Shown here one piece after another: positions 17,498-26,651 of a stretch of DNA of 64,000 bases; the stretch's first letter is position 1; each line of letters starts with the position of its first letter. The notes under the pieces are model-generated. The model ran no database searches, was not told the DNA's origin, and saw only the letters and a list, made by a program, of their open reading frames with translations. Position numbers and translations under genes: made by a program. Source of the stretch: Streptomyces niger (GTDB taxonomy: Bacteria; Actinomycetota; Actinomycetes; Streptomycetales; Streptomycetaceae); contig NZ_JOFQ01000026.1 of the NCBI RefSeq assembly GCF_000718305.1, positions 1 through 64,000 on the forward strand, written 5' to 3'.

Positions 17498-18700
17498 GTG
17501 AAGAACGTCAACCTGCTGGCGATCGTCACGTTGCTCGGTGGCACGGTGTGGACGCTTCCGCTGCTGATCCGGCAACGCTTCCGCGCTCCCATGCGACTGC
17601 ACCTGTGCCTGTCGCTGTTCCTGCTGGGCATGGGGAACGTACTGGGCCAACTGTCCGATCCGGCGCTGCTGGACGGCCTGTTCTGCACCGGGTTCACGAA
17701 GCTCGCGTACAACGTGGCCATCCTGTCCGGGCTGTGCCTCATGATCGGCTTCCTGTGCGAGCACCCCCTGCAGCGCCGGACGCTGTGGAGCAGGTGGGAG
17801 GTGGTGTTCTGCCTGTGCTGCCTCACGGCGATGGTCGCCGTGACCATGCTGCTGCCACCCCACCTGCGCAACCACACCTTCGCGCTGCCCTATCTGGACG
17901 ACTGGCGGGTGCGCGCGTTCTACGACATCGGCGGCGCCTATCTGGCCTTCGGCTATCTGACGTGCGCCGTGCTCGCCGCCCGGCATGCCCGGCGCGGCCG
18001 GCCGCTGCTCCGGGTGTCCCTGAGCGCCGTCTCCGCCGGCCTCCTCGGGCTCTCCCTCAGTTGCGCGTTGCGGATGCTGTGGGTCAACTGCCGGGGGTGC
18101 CGCGGATACGGGCATCCCCTCACCTACGCGAACATCTTCCTCCTGGGGCAGGTGGCGACCATCGTGGTGTGCGTCGGGCTGAGCCTGCCGTGCTTCGCGA
18201 GTGCGGCCCAGTTCTTCCGGGAGCGCGCCGTCCACCGGGCCCGGTTCCGCGAGTTGGAGGAGCTGTGGCGGCGACTCGTGGACTTCTACCCGGAGCTGGT
18301 GCTGGACCAGCCGCGGGAGCACCGGTGGCTGCCGCGCCTGGACTACACCTCGGCCGTGTACCGCCGGTACGTGGAGTGCCGGGACGGCCTCACGCGGCTC
18401 AGCCCCTATTTGCACCGTGCCTCGGAGGAGGCGGCGGTGCCGGAGGAAGCGGCCCGGGGGACGGCTCCGCCGGCCGCCGGGCAGGGCCTGGTGCACCTGG
18501 TCGACCGGGCCCTGCGGCTGCGCGGCGAGGCGGACCGGGCCGATGCGGTGACGCCGGCGCCGTCGGTCTTCGCGACCTTGGGGGACAACCACGACGCGGA
18601 CTACGAAGGCGATCTGGGCGACCTGATCGCGCTCTCCCGCGGGCTGCGGGAGCTGCGTTCCGGTACGGCGGGGAAGGCCGCGCGCGCCGCCCGCGGCTGA
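17498..18700 (+). CDS. MAB_1171c-type membrane protein (DUF6545-like)
   Basis: A protein of about 400 residues with roughly seven hydrophobic segments in the first 240 residues (for example NLLAIVTLLGGTVWTLPLL). A soluble cytoplasmic tail of about 150 residues follows, with EELWRRLVDFYPELVL. This layout matches putative transporters of the MAB_1171c family, common in actinomycetes and often found near XRE regulators and ImmA-type proteins. Their substrate is unknown. GTG at 17498 places the start just before the first membrane segment, although no strong ribosome-binding site is visible. The open frame upstream to 17339 is arginine-rich and unlikely to be translated. Confidence 0.75.
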   Translation: MKNVNLLAIVTLLGGTVWTLPLLIRQRFRAPMRLHLCLSLFLLGMGNVLGQLSDPALLDGLFCTGFTKLAYNVAILSGLCLMIGFLCEHPLQRRTLWSRWEVVFCLCCLTAMVAVTMLLPPHLRNHTFALPYLDDWRVRAFYDIGGAYLAFGYLTCAVLAARHARRGRPLLRVSLSAVSAGLLGLSLSCALRMLWVNCRGCRGYGHPLTYANIFLLGQVATIVVCVGLSLPCFASAAQFFRERAVHRARFRELEELWRRLVDFYPELVLDQPREHRWLPRLDYTSAVYRRYVECRDGLTRLSPYLHRASEEAAVPEEAARGTAPPAAGQGLVHLVDRALRLRGEADRADAVTPAPSVFATLGDNHDADYEGDLGDLIALSRGLRELRSGTAGKAARAARG

Positions 18701-18760
18701 GGACCGCGCCCGGCCCGGCCGGGGCCCGCCCCCCGGCGCCCGCCCCGGCCCGGTACCGCC

Positions 18761-20056
18761 TCAGGCCGCGGGCACCGGGTCCGACCCGCCATCCTCGGCC
18801 GGCGTGGGCGCCGCCCCTGTGCGTACCCGGACGGGCGAGACGACGACTCGTCCGGCCGGTGCCCGGGGCGTGCGCGTGCGGGGCCGGGCCCACCGCATGG
18901 CGGGGCGTTCGACGCACACCATCAGCAGCCAGCCGAGTGCCAGCGTGACCGTGAGCAGGACGAGCAGTTCGAGCACGCCGCCGAGCAGGCCGTAGGTCTC
19001 GTTGTGCAGGATCCGGGTCCGGCCGTAGTAGAGGACCACGTACTGGGCGAGGTAGAAGCCGAAGGACACCTCCCCCAGCCACTGCATCACGCGGCCCCGC
19101 AGCGCGGTGCGTTCGCCGCGGAGGTCGGCCACGGCCACCGCGCACACCAGCACGCCGACCGGGACGATGGTGGCCACGGTGAACCCGTACAGGAACGGCA
19201 CGTTGAGCGCCAGCGCGTAGCCGGCCACCGCCAGCGCGAGCGCGCCGGCGAGGGGGACGCGGGGGAACCGGCCCGCCAGGACCAGCCGGGCCAGCAGCAT
19301 GCCGAGGACGAACTCGAAGAGGCGGCCAGGGGGGAAGTTGTAGCCGAGCCAGAACTGCAGCGAGGAGATCGGGAATCCCTCGGGGGTACGCGGCTGCGCC
19401 GGCACCAGCAGGTCGACGGCGACTTCGAGGGCCACCATGCCGGCGACCATGGCACCGGCCCACGCCCACAGCCGCTCCGTCCGGATGCGCCGCACCGGCC
19501 CGATGAGGAAGGGGAAGAGCAGGTAGAACAGCAGCTCGCTGCAGAGGGACCAGCTCGGCGCGTTGACGCTGATGTAGATGCCGTGCTGCGGGAACCAGGA
19601 GTGGACCAGGAACAGGTTCGGCAGCCATGCGGTCAGCGGAGTCGCAGCCCCGGCGAACAGCACCATCGCCAGGGCCCACACGGCGACGTGGTTGGGGAAG
19701 ATCTTCAGCAGTCGACGGCGCCAGAATCCGACGACCGTGTCGTCCCGCCGGCTCGACCAGGTCAGGACGAAGCCGCTCAGCACGAAGAAGAAGGACACCC
19801 CCATCCAGCCCGCCTTGCTGAACAGCCACTGGAATCCCTCGGCCACGCCGCGGTCGCCGAAGGGGTTCGTCAGGGGATCGAAGAAGGAGGAGTGGAAGAA
19901 GAAGACCAGGACTGCCGCGATGAACCGCAGGCCGGTCAGCGAGGGCAGGGGTGCCGGGCGTCCGGACGAGGTCTCCGTGGCGGTACGGGCGGGGTGCTCA
20001 CCGGACGGTCTCCGGCCGGGCTCCTGGCCGGGCGGGGCGTTGAGTGGTGCGGTCAC
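18761..20056 (-). CDS. Acyltransferase-3 family integral membrane protein (first copy)
   Basis: A 431-residue membrane acyltransferase of the OafA/YrhL type. It has about ten hydrophobic segments, the N-terminal SLTGLRFIAAVLVFFFH with the conserved His, and VSFFFVLSGFVLTWS. These enzymes move acetyl or other short acyl groups from cytoplasmic acyl-CoA onto sugars, lipids or natural products. It reads leftward and is 6 bp from the MFS gene upstream, so the two are co-transcribed. It shares the LPSLTGLRF and FFFVLSGFVL segments with the acyltransferase at 21345-22574, which suggests duplication or paired use. The substrate may be the cyclitol of this region, which is inference. Confidence 0.88.
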   Translation of the reverse strand: MTAPLNAPPGQEPGRRPSGEHPARTATETSSGRPAPLPSLTGLRFIAAVLVFFFHSSFFDPLTNPFGDRGVAEGFQWLFSKAGWMGVSFFFVLSGFVLTWSSRRDDTVVGFWRRRLLKIFPNHVAVWALAMVLFAGAATPLTAWLPNLFLVHSWFPQHGIYISVNAPSWSLCSELLFYLLFPFLIGPVRRIRTERLWAWAGAMVAGMVALEVAVDLLVPAQPRTPEGFPISSLQFWLGYNFPPGRLFEFVLGMLLARLVLAGRFPRVPLAGALALAVAGYALALNVPFLYGFTVATIVPVGVLVCAVAVADLRGERTALRGRVMQWLGEVSFGFYLAQYVVLYYGRTRILHNETYGLLGGVLELLVLLTVTLALGWLLMVCVERPAMRWARPRTRTPRAPAGRVVVSPVRVRTGAAPTPAEDGGSDPVPAA

Positions 20057-20062
20057 GACGGC

Positions 20063-21259
20063 TCATCTCTTGGCGGTGGAAACGGCGAGGGGGTGGGCGT
20101 GCGGAGTGGGGTCGGCCGGGGCGCGGCGGGCCGCGCGGCGCAGGCCGAGCACGAGCAGCGCACCTCCGGCGGTGAGCGCGGCGGCGGCGAGGGGCACGGC
20201 GCGGGTGCCGAAGACGGAATCGGTGAACAGGCCGCCGAGCCACGACCCGAGCGCGGCGCCGAGCCCGAAGGCGGACATGTTGGCGGTCAGCGACAGGGTG
20301 GGCGCGTCGGCCGCCTCGGTCAGCACCTTGGTCTGGAGGCCGGGGATCAGGGCGAAGGTGGCGAGCGAGAACAGCACGAGGGCGACGGCGCCGCCGAGCG
20401 CGTACGGGGCGAGGAGCCAGACGAGCAGGCAGACGGCCACCAGGGTCCAGGACAGCTGTCCCACCGCCCGGTCGACGCCGCGGTCCGCGTACCGCCCGCC
20501 GAGCAGGTTGCCGACGATGGAGCCCACGCCGTAGGCGAGGAGCACGACGGGCACCCAGTGCCGCGGGAGGTGGCCGACGCCGGTCAGCAGCGGCACCATG
20601 TACGTGATCAGGGTGAACATGCCGCCGGAGCACAGCACGGTGGCGCCCACGGTGCCCCAGACGTTCGGGCGGCGGAAGACCCGGGCCTCGTGGGCCGCCG
20701 TCACGGTCGGGGTGGGGGTGTCGGGTACCCAGGCGAGGACGAGGGCGATGGCCACCGTGGCCAGCGCCGCGACGATGCCGAACGGGGCCCGCCAGTCGTA
20801 GTGCTGGGCGAGGAAGGACCCCATGGGTACGCCGAGGACGGTGGCGAGGTTGATGCCGAGCTGGGTGGCCGCGACGGCGGCGCCTCCCTTGCCCTCGCCG
20901 ACCATGGCACCCGCGGTGACGACGCACACGGCCATGAAGGTGCCGTGCACCACCGCGGTCAGCACCCGGCCGGCCAGCAGCACACCGAAGTTCGGCGCCA
21001 GGGCGCAGACGACATTGCCCAGGACGAAGACGGCCAGCAGTCCCACCAGCAGCAGCTTGCGGCGGACGCGCGTGGTGAGCGCGGTGACGAGCGGGCCGCC
21101 GACCACCATCGTCAACGCGTACGCGGTCACCAGCAGGCCGGCCATGGCCAGGCTCACGGTGAGGTCGGCGGAGAGGTCGTCCAGCATGCCACTGGGCGAC
21201 AGCTCCGCGGTGCCGACGCAGAAGATCGCAAGGATCAGGGCGGCGAGTCGGAACGGCAT
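20063..21259 (-). CDS. MFS transporter of the drug-efflux type (DHA1-like)
   Basis: A 398-residue protein with twelve predicted membrane segments. The N-terminus is FRLAALILAIFCVGTAELSPSGM, typical of AraJ/Cmx-like exporters, and motif A appears as LVTALTTRVRRK. It probably exports a small molecule with proton antiport. ATG at 21259 has GAAGGTG at good spacing. The frame upstream is non-coding. It lies between the two acyltransferase genes, all leftward, so export of the acylated product is a reasonable guess. Confidence 0.85.
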   Translation of the reverse strand: MPFRLAALILAIFCVGTAELSPSGMLDDLSADLTVSLAMAGLLVTAYALTMVVGGPLVTALTTRVRRKLLLVGLLAVFVLGNVVCALAPNFGVLLAGRVLTAVVHGTFMAVCVVTAGAMVGEGKGGAAVAATQLGINLATVLGVPMGSFLAQHYDWRAPFGIVAALATVAIALVLAWVPDTPTPTVTAAHEARVFRRPNVWGTVGATVLCSGGMFTLITYMVPLLTGVGHLPRHWVPVVLLAYGVGSIVGNLLGGRYADRGVDRAVGQLSWTLVAVCLLVWLLAPYALGGAVALVLFSLATFALIPGLQTKVLTEAADAPTLSLTANMSAFGLGAALGSWLGGLFTDSVFGTRAVPLAAAALTAGGALLVLGLRRAARRAPADPTPHAHPLAVSTAKR

Positions 21260-21344
21260 GGGGCACCTTCGGTCGTGCAGGGCGGGCACCCCGCGCGCAG
21301 CGGTCGCGCGGGGTGCGGGGGCGCGGAATCGGACGGTGGCCGGG

Positions 21345-22574
21345 TCAGGCGGCCGCGGCGAGGTCGGGGGTCTTGGCCCGCTTGCGGGCCCAGCGGCGTA
21401 CCAGCGGCTTCTCGACCCAGGCGTACATCGCCCAGGAGAGCAGGATCGACACGGCGCACTCGGCGGCGGCGAAGGCGACCACGGCCCAGCCGGACGCCAG
21501 CCGGGCATCGAGCAGGTTGCGCGCCTCGGAGAGCACGACGAAGTGCAACAGGTAGAAGGCGAAGGAGACTTCGCCGAGCCAGACCATCGCGCGGCCCCGG
21601 AAGGGGGTCGGCCGGCCCGCCGCGTCCGCCAGCGCGCCGGCCGCGATCAGCAGCGCGCACGGCACCAGGCACACCGCACGCTGCGCGAACAGGTAGGGCA
21701 CGCCGGGGAGTTCGGCGATCACATAGCTCGCGACGAGCAGCAGGCCGGACCAGGCGAGGCCGATGTTGCGCCAGCGGCCCAGCATGACGGCGCGGGCGAC
21801 CAGGATGCCGAGCAGGAAGTCGAGCAGCCGGGCGGGCGGGAAGACGTAGGCGAACCAGAGGTGGAGCCCGGAGACGCCGGGCTCGTTCGACATGTAGACG
21901 TCGCCCGCGGGGATGAAGGTGGTGGCCAGCCACGGGGTGGCGCACACCCCGGCGATGACGCCCACGATCCAGAACTTCAGCCGCTGCGGGGCGATGCGCC
22001 GCACTCCGGCGAAGAGCAGCGGGAAGCACAGGTAGAAGAAGACCTCGGTGGACAGCGACCAGCCGGGGGAGTTCACGCTGAAGTTGGTGTCGTAGTCCGG
22101 CACCCAGGACTGGAGCATGAAGAAGGTGGCCACCGACCGCCACGGGGCGGTACCGGCCGCGATCAGCAGCATCGCGAGCGCCCAGGCGACGAGGTAGTTG
22201 GGCACGATCTTCACGTACCGCCGGCGCCAGAACGAGGTCCGCGGGTCCCCGTCGCGCGCCGACCAGGCGAGGACGAAGCCGCTGAGGACGAAGAAGAAGG
22301 TCACGCCCAGGCCGCCGGCCTGCTCGACCAGGCGGGCGAAGAGGGTGTCGTTGGCGTCGCCGGCCATGAGCCAGTGGGCGGGCAGGGAGAGGTGGAAGAG
22401 GAAGACCAGCAGCGCTGCCGGGAACCGCAGGCCCGTCAGGGAGGGCAGCCGGACCGACGGGCCGCCGATCCGCGGCGCGTCGGCGGCCGAGGCCGGGCCG
22501 GCGGGGTCCACGGGCCCGGGTGTCGACGGTGACGGCGGTATGAGCTGGGTCGGGGTGGTCTGGTGCGTGGCCAT
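21345..22574 (-). CDS. Acyltransferase-3 family integral membrane protein (second copy)
   Basis: A 409-residue membrane acyltransferase, paralogous to the one at 18761-20056. It has LPSLTGLRFPAALLVFLFH and VTFFFVLSGFVLAWS, then about nine further hydrophobic segments. The first 40 residues are proline-rich and cytoplasmic. It lies between the hydrolase and MFS genes in the same direction. Two acyltransferases in one run suggest two acylations or alternative acceptors, but the acyl donor and acceptor are unknown. Confidence 0.88.
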   Translation of the reverse strand: MATHQTTPTQLIPPSPSTPGPVDPAGPASAADAPRIGGPSVRLPSLTGLRFPAALLVFLFHLSLPAHWLMAGDANDTLFARLVEQAGGLGVTFFFVLSGFVLAWSARDGDPRTSFWRRRYVKIVPNYLVAWALAMLLIAAGTAPWRSVATFFMLQSWVPDYDTNFSVNSPGWSLSTEVFFYLCFPLLFAGVRRIAPQRLKFWIVGVIAGVCATPWLATTFIPAGDVYMSNEPGVSGLHLWFAYVFPPARLLDFLLGILVARAVMLGRWRNIGLAWSGLLLVASYVIAELPGVPYLFAQRAVCLVPCALLIAAGALADAAGRPTPFRGRAMVWLGEVSFAFYLLHFVVLSEARNLLDARLASGWAVVAFAAAECAVSILLSWAMYAWVEKPLVRRWARKRAKTPDLAAAA

Positions 22575-22659
22575 GGGCGGGCTGCGATCCTTCGGCTCGG
22601 ATGGGCGCGGCGGGCGGGGCGCAGTGGCGGGGGCCGCTCCTGCGCCCGCGCCGCGGGGG

Positions 22660-23436
22660 TCAGGCCAGGAAGTTCCGGATGCTGGTCACCAGCTCCTCCG
22701 GCGCCTCGGCCGGTACGAGGTGACCGCTCTCGATCTCCAGGTAGCTGCTGCCGGGGATGGCCTCGTGCAGTTCCCGGGAGTGCTCGACGGGGACGAGCTG
22801 GTCGTGGCGGCAGCCGACGACCAGCGTGGGGACGCCGATCTTCGGCAGCAGCTCGCGGATGTCGGCCTCCAGGCCGAGCTCGATCTGCCGGAGCGTGCCC
22901 TCGTTGACCTCGGCGCCGCCCACGGCCGCGTCGAACGTCTCCGCGTCCAGGTTGGCCAGGAACCCCGGGGTGAAGAGCAGCAGGCTGATGTAGTGCGAGT
23001 ACAGCTCCGGGTCGAGGTCGGCCAGCCGGCGCCAGAGGGTGAAGCCCAGCCGCTTGCGCAGGTCGTCGTTGCGGGCCCAGCCGGCCACCAGCACCAGCCG
23101 GCGGACCCGCTCGGGGCGGCGGGCGGCGGCCATCACGGCGATGAGCGCGCCGAGCGAGAAGCCCACGACGTCGACGGGCTCGTCGGTCGCCTCGTCGGCG
23201 GCGCCGAGCACCTGGTCGGCGAGGTGCTCCAGCGCCAGCGGGCTGCCGTCGTCGACGGTGTCACCGCTGCCCGCGTAGTCGGGAAGGATCACGGTGTGCC
23301 GGTCGGTGAACTCCTTGACCAGATGGCCGTAGTTGGTCTCACCGGTGGCGCCGGTGCCGTGCACCAGGAGCAGCCCGGGGCCCTCTCCCTCGGTGCGGTA
23401 GTGAACGGTCGCGCTGTCGACGGACGTGTGGGGCAT
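22660..23436 (-). CDS. Alpha/beta hydrolase
   Basis: A 258-residue alpha/beta-hydrolase. The oxyanion segment is LLLVHGTGATG, the nucleophile elbow is GFSLG (Ser94), the acid is probably in VGCRHDQLVP, and the catalytic His is in IESGHLVP. The fold resembles MhpC/PcaD-type esterases and lactonases. It could remove or transfer acyl groups on a cyclitol ester or open a lactone, but the substrate is not evident. An AT-rich promoter-like stretch lies 85 bp upstream, so it may start a second transcript running through the acyltransferases. Confidence 0.88.
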   Translation of the reverse strand: MPHTSVDSATVHYRTEGEGPGLLLVHGTGATGETNYGHLVKEFTDRHTVILPDYAGSGDTVDDGSPLALEHLADQVLGAADEATDEPVDVVGFSLGALIAVMAAARRPERVRRLVLVAGWARNDDLRKRLGFTLWRRLADLDPELYSHYISLLLFTPGFLANLDAETFDAAVGGAEVNEGTLRQIELGLEADIRELLPKIGVPTLVVGCRHDQLVPVEHSRELHEAIPGSSYLEIESGHLVPAEAPEELVTSIRNFLA

Positions 23437-23520
23437 CTCAATTGCCTTCCTGGGTGGAGCAGTAGGGGGTGATCGGCACGGCCGGGGCCGGCGCGGGTCA
23501 CTTATAGAAGCACAGCTGCC

Positions 23521-23526
23521 ATTATA
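23521..23526 (-). promoter_or_regulatory. Promoter -10 candidate for the hydrolase-acyltransferase unit
   Basis: On the minus strand the sequence reads TATAAT, a perfect -10, about 85 bp before the hydrolase start. It sits in an AT-rich island (23502-23545) that is very unusual here. Flanking segments CAGCT and AGCTG form an imperfect inverted repeat that could be an operator. No good -35 is visible. Confidence 0.5.
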
Positions 23527-23551
23527 TGAGCAAGCTGCTTTTCAGGAGGCC

Positions 23552-24811
23552 TCAGTGCTCCTGAGGACACAGCTCCGGCCGGCGGTCCCCCGGCTCGTCG
23601 GCCGCGGGCACCGGGCGCCGTACCAGGACCGCCAGCAGCACCACCGCCACGAGTGCGGTGGAGGTGACCGGCAGCCACAGCGACGAGTGGCTCAGCAGAG
23701 CGGCGCCCAGCGCCGAGCCACCGGCGATCCCGATCTGGAAGCCGGTGACGTAGACCGAGGAGGCGCGGTCGGCGTCCTTGCCGGCCAGCCGCATCACGCC
23801 CGTCTGGAAGACGGGCCCGGCAGCGGCGAACGCGCCGCCCCACAGGGCGACGGCGACCGCGGCCGCCGCGCTGCGCACCGGGTAGCTGCCCAGTGCGGGC
23901 GCGAGCGCCAGCAGCCCGACGCCCACGGCGAACACCGCGATGGTCACGACCGCGGCCCGCTGCGGGGACGTGTCGTTGTACCGGCCCACCAGATACGTGC
24001 CCACGGCCCCGGCGAGCCCGAAGGCCGCGAGCAGCGCGACCACTGCGGCGGAGGTGCCGGTGATGTCGGTGACGAGGACGGCGAAGTAGGTGTAGCTCAG
24101 AAAGTGGGCGGTGATCAGCACCACCGCCACGGCGCACAGGACCAGCACCCGCGGCCAGGGCACCGCCCCCTGCGCGGACTCAGCCGGCCCCTGCGGCTCT
24201 TCGGCCGTCGGCCGCGGGGCGCGGCCGCGCAACCCGAGGGCCCACACCAGTCCGAGGGTCACGGCGACGGTGGCCGCCGCGAGGACCAGCGCCGTGGCGC
24301 GCCAGCCGATCAGCTCGCCGATGAGCGTGGTCCCCGGGCTGCCGACGATCGCGGCGAGCGTCGAACCGCCGAACACCGCCGCGGTGGCGGTGCCCACCCG
24401 CTCCCGCGGCACCAGGGTGGCCGCGGCCGGGGCGATGAGCGACCACAGCACCCCGTGCGTCAGGGCCGCGGCGACCCGGCTGACCACCATCGTCGAGAAG
24501 TCGGTCGCGGCCGCCGCGAGCACCTCGGCGGCGACGAGGACGAGGAGGGAGACCACCAGCGCCGTGCCCCGGGAGACCCGGGCGGCCAACGCGACCGTCG
24601 GCACGGTGACGAGGGCGGCGACCACGGCGTACCCGCTGATCAGCAGCCCCACCCGGCCGGCCGAGACGTCGAGGCTGCGGGCGATGTCCTGGAGGAGCCC
24701 GACGGGGAAGACCTCGAAGGTGACGTAGACGAAGGTGGCGCTCGCCAGGACGGTCAGGCGCGCGGCCGTCGACGCGTCGATCCGTTCCCGGGCCACTGCC
24801 GTGCCCCTCAT
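23552..24811 (-). CDS. MFS transporter
   Basis: A 419-residue transporter with about twelve membrane segments. The start RLTVLASATFVYVTFEVFPVGLLQDIARSL and the motif LAARVSRGTALVVSLLVLV place it in the arabinose-efflux/drug-efflux type of the major facilitator family. Its ATG overlaps the stop of the dehydrogenase gene by 4 bp, which ties it firmly to the cyclitol-type operon. It probably exports the pathway product or gives self-resistance. Confidence 0.88.
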   Translation of the reverse strand: MRGTAVARERIDASTAARLTVLASATFVYVTFEVFPVGLLQDIARSLDVSAGRVGLLISGYAVVAALVTVPTVALAARVSRGTALVVSLLVLVAAEVLAAAATDFSTMVVSRVAAALTHGVLWSLIAPAAATLVPRERVGTATAAVFGGSTLAAIVGSPGTTLIGELIGWRATALVLAAATVAVTLGLVWALGLRGRAPRPTAEEPQGPAESAQGAVPWPRVLVLCAVAVVLITAHFLSYTYFAVLVTDITGTSAAVVALLAAFGLAGAVGTYLVGRYNDTSPQRAAVVTIAVFAVGVGLLALAPALGSYPVRSAAAAVAVALWGGAFAAAGPVFQTGVMRLAGKDADRASSVYVTGFQIGIAGGSALGAALLSHSSLWLPVTSTALVAVVLLAVLVRRPVPAADEPGDRRPELCPQEH

Positions 24812-25845
24812 GCCGGGCCGTCCGCGGCGGGCGCCGGGGCGATCCGGACGAGGACCTTGGGACGGCGCCGGGTCCCGTCGGCGAGACGGGCGAAGGCGGC
24901 GTCCAGCTCGTCCAGCGGGAAGACCCGGTCGACGAGGGCGTCCAGGTTCACCGCGCCCGACTCGACGAGGGCGACGAGCCGGTCCCAGTAGCCGATGCCG
25001 GAGAGCACGCCGTGCAGCGTCGCGTCACGGATCACCAGACCCGCCACGTCGAACCCGTCCACGGCGTGGTGCGGCGTGCCCAGTTGGGCGATGCGTCCAC
25101 CCCCCGCGACCAGGCGGACGGCGGTACGGACCGCCGGCTCGGCACCCGACGCCTCGATCACGGCGTCGTAGGCCCCTTCATCTCCCTCGGCCGGCCCTGC
25201 CTGGGCGCGCAGGCCCAGCTCGGCGGCCAACTCCCGGGCGGGGGCGTGCGGGTCGAGGACGACGGTGTCCGCGCCGATCGCGCGGGCCACCTGGGCCGCG
25301 GCGAGCCCGAGGGTGCCCGCGCCGAGCACCGCGACGCGGTCGGTGGCCGTCACGGCGAGCCGGTCCACGGCGTGCACCGCGGCGGCGGTCGGCTCCAGCA
25401 GGGCGCCGGCCGCGTCGGACAGGGTGTCGGGGATCCCGGTGAGGGTGTCCACCGGCGCGGTGATCAGCTGCGCGCCGGCGCCCGGACGGGGGCCGAGCAC
25501 CCCGATCTCGCTGCGGTCCGGGCAGGAGCGGATGCGTCCGGCGCGGCAGTGCGTGCACCGGCCGCAGACGCGGAAGTTGTGGCCCGACACGCGTCGGCCG
25601 AGCAGCTCCGGATCGGTGCCGGAGCCGGTCCCCACGACGGTGCCGATCCACTCGTGGCCGAGGACGAAGGGGTAGCTCTTCAGGCCGTCGCGCAGGTAGT
25701 TGCTGCTGCCGTCGAAGAAGCCGAGGTCGGTGCCGCACAGGCCGAGCAGGCCCACCCGGACGAGGACTTCGCCGGGGCCGGGCTCCGGTGGTGCGGTCTC
25801 GGTGACCGACAGCGTACGGGGGGCGGTGAGCTGGATGGCTTTCAC
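24808..25845 (-). CDS. Zinc-dependent medium-chain alcohol/polyol dehydrogenase (first)
   Basis: A 345-residue MDR enzyme. The catalytic zinc ligands are Cys37 (LCGTD) and His64-Glu65 (GHEW). The structural zinc lobe has Cys94, Cys97, Cys100 and Cys108, and the NAD site is AVLGAGTLGLAAAQ. It resembles sorbitol, threonine or sugar dehydrogenases that oxidise a ring or chain hydroxyl. GTG at 25845 follows AAGGACA. Both ends overlap neighbours by 4 bp. In an EEVS-type pathway it may set the oxidation state of one ring carbon. Confidence 0.88.
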   Translation of the reverse strand: MKAIQLTAPRTLSVTETAPPEPGPGEVLVRVGLLGLCGTDLGFFDGSSNYLRDGLKSYPFVLGHEWIGTVVGTGSGTDPELLGRRVSGHNFRVCGRCTHCRAGRIRSCPDRSEIGVLGPRPGAGAQLITAPVDTLTGIPDTLSDAAGALLEPTAAAVHAVDRLAVTATDRVAVLGAGTLGLAAAQVARAIGADTVVLDPHAPARELAAELGLRAQAGPAEGDEGAYDAVIEASGAEPAVRTAVRLVAGGGRIAQLGTPHHAVDGFDVAGLVIRDATLHGVLSGIGYWDRLVALVESGAVNLDALVDRVFPLDELDAAFARLADGTRRRPKVLVRIAPAPAADGPA

Positions 25846-26651
25846 GGTGTGTCCTTGGGATGGCGGGTTTCTTCGGCGGCGCGGCGGCAGAGCGCGATGT
25901 CCGCGCGCAGCCGGCCGGGGGCCTCCCGGTAGTCGTTCTCCACGAGCACCGAGCGAGCGCCGGAGCGCCGCAGCAGGGCCGGGAGGTCGTCGGCGGCGGG
26001 AGCCGTCGTACGGGAGCCGTCCTTGACGTGCAGGGCCGGCAGCAGCAGCCCGGCTCCCGCGACCGCCTCGGCGAAGGCGAGCGGCTGCAGGCCCGCGTCG
26101 AGCAGGTTGCCGGTGTCCAGGACCAGGCGCAGGGCCGGCCGGTCCACCGCCCGGGCCAGCGCGAGGGACTCGTACGGGCCGAGCGGCGACTCGTAGGCGA
26201 CCAGCAGGTCCGTCCCGGCCAGTTGGTCGCACACGGTGCGCAGCGCCTGGACCGTTCCGGCGCGCAGGCCGGTGGTGGCCGGCAGGCTGCGCCGGAACCC
26301 TGGTACGTGGAGCACGGCGACGCCCAGGTGCAGGGCGCGGTCCAGGGCGCGCAGCAGGAGGTCGGCGGCGGCCGGGTTCGCGGTGCCCCGCTCGTCCGCC
26401 AGTCCGATGTCGTTGAGGTGGTTGACGGCGAGTACGGGCACCGGGATCTCCCCGGCCACCGCCTCGGCAGCGCGCAGCGCGGCGGGATCGCTCAGCGGCG
26501 GGCCGCGGTGGGCGCCGCCGTAGTCCAGGTGCAGCTGGTCGGCGCCCGCCGCGAGGGCGGCGTGGGCCGCCGCCCGGCGGTCGTGGTCGATCCGCCACTG
26601 CGGCGCGGCGACGGCGAGCCCGGCCGGGACCGCGGTGGCCGGCGCGCTCAC
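25842..26651 (-). CDS. Sugar phosphate isomerase/epimerase-like TIM-barrel protein
   Basis: A 269-residue protein of the AP-endonuclease-2 superfamily, which includes IolE, IolI and sugar epimerases. Probable metal ligands are Glu in LVAYESPLGPYES, Asp in LDTGNLLDAG, His in ALHVKDGS and Glu in LVENDY. These enzymes epimerise or dehydrate polyols and inosose-type rings through an enediolate. In this run it may epimerise or dehydrate the C7 cyclitol. GTG at 26651 overlaps the previous stop as GTGA. It is quite divergent, so the reaction is open. Confidence 0.78.
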   Translation of the reverse strand: MSAPATAVPAGLAVAAPQWRIDHDRRAAAHAALAAGADQLHLDYGGAHRGPPLSDPAALRAAEAVAGEIPVPVLAVNHLNDIGLADERGTANPAAADLLLRALDRALHLGVAVLHVPGFRRSLPATTGLRAGTVQALRTVCDQLAGTDLLVAYESPLGPYESLALARAVDRPALRLVLDTGNLLDAGLQPLAFAEAVAGAGLLLPALHVKDGSRTTAPAADDLPALLRRSGARSVLVENDYREAPGRLRADIALCRRAAEETRHPKDTP

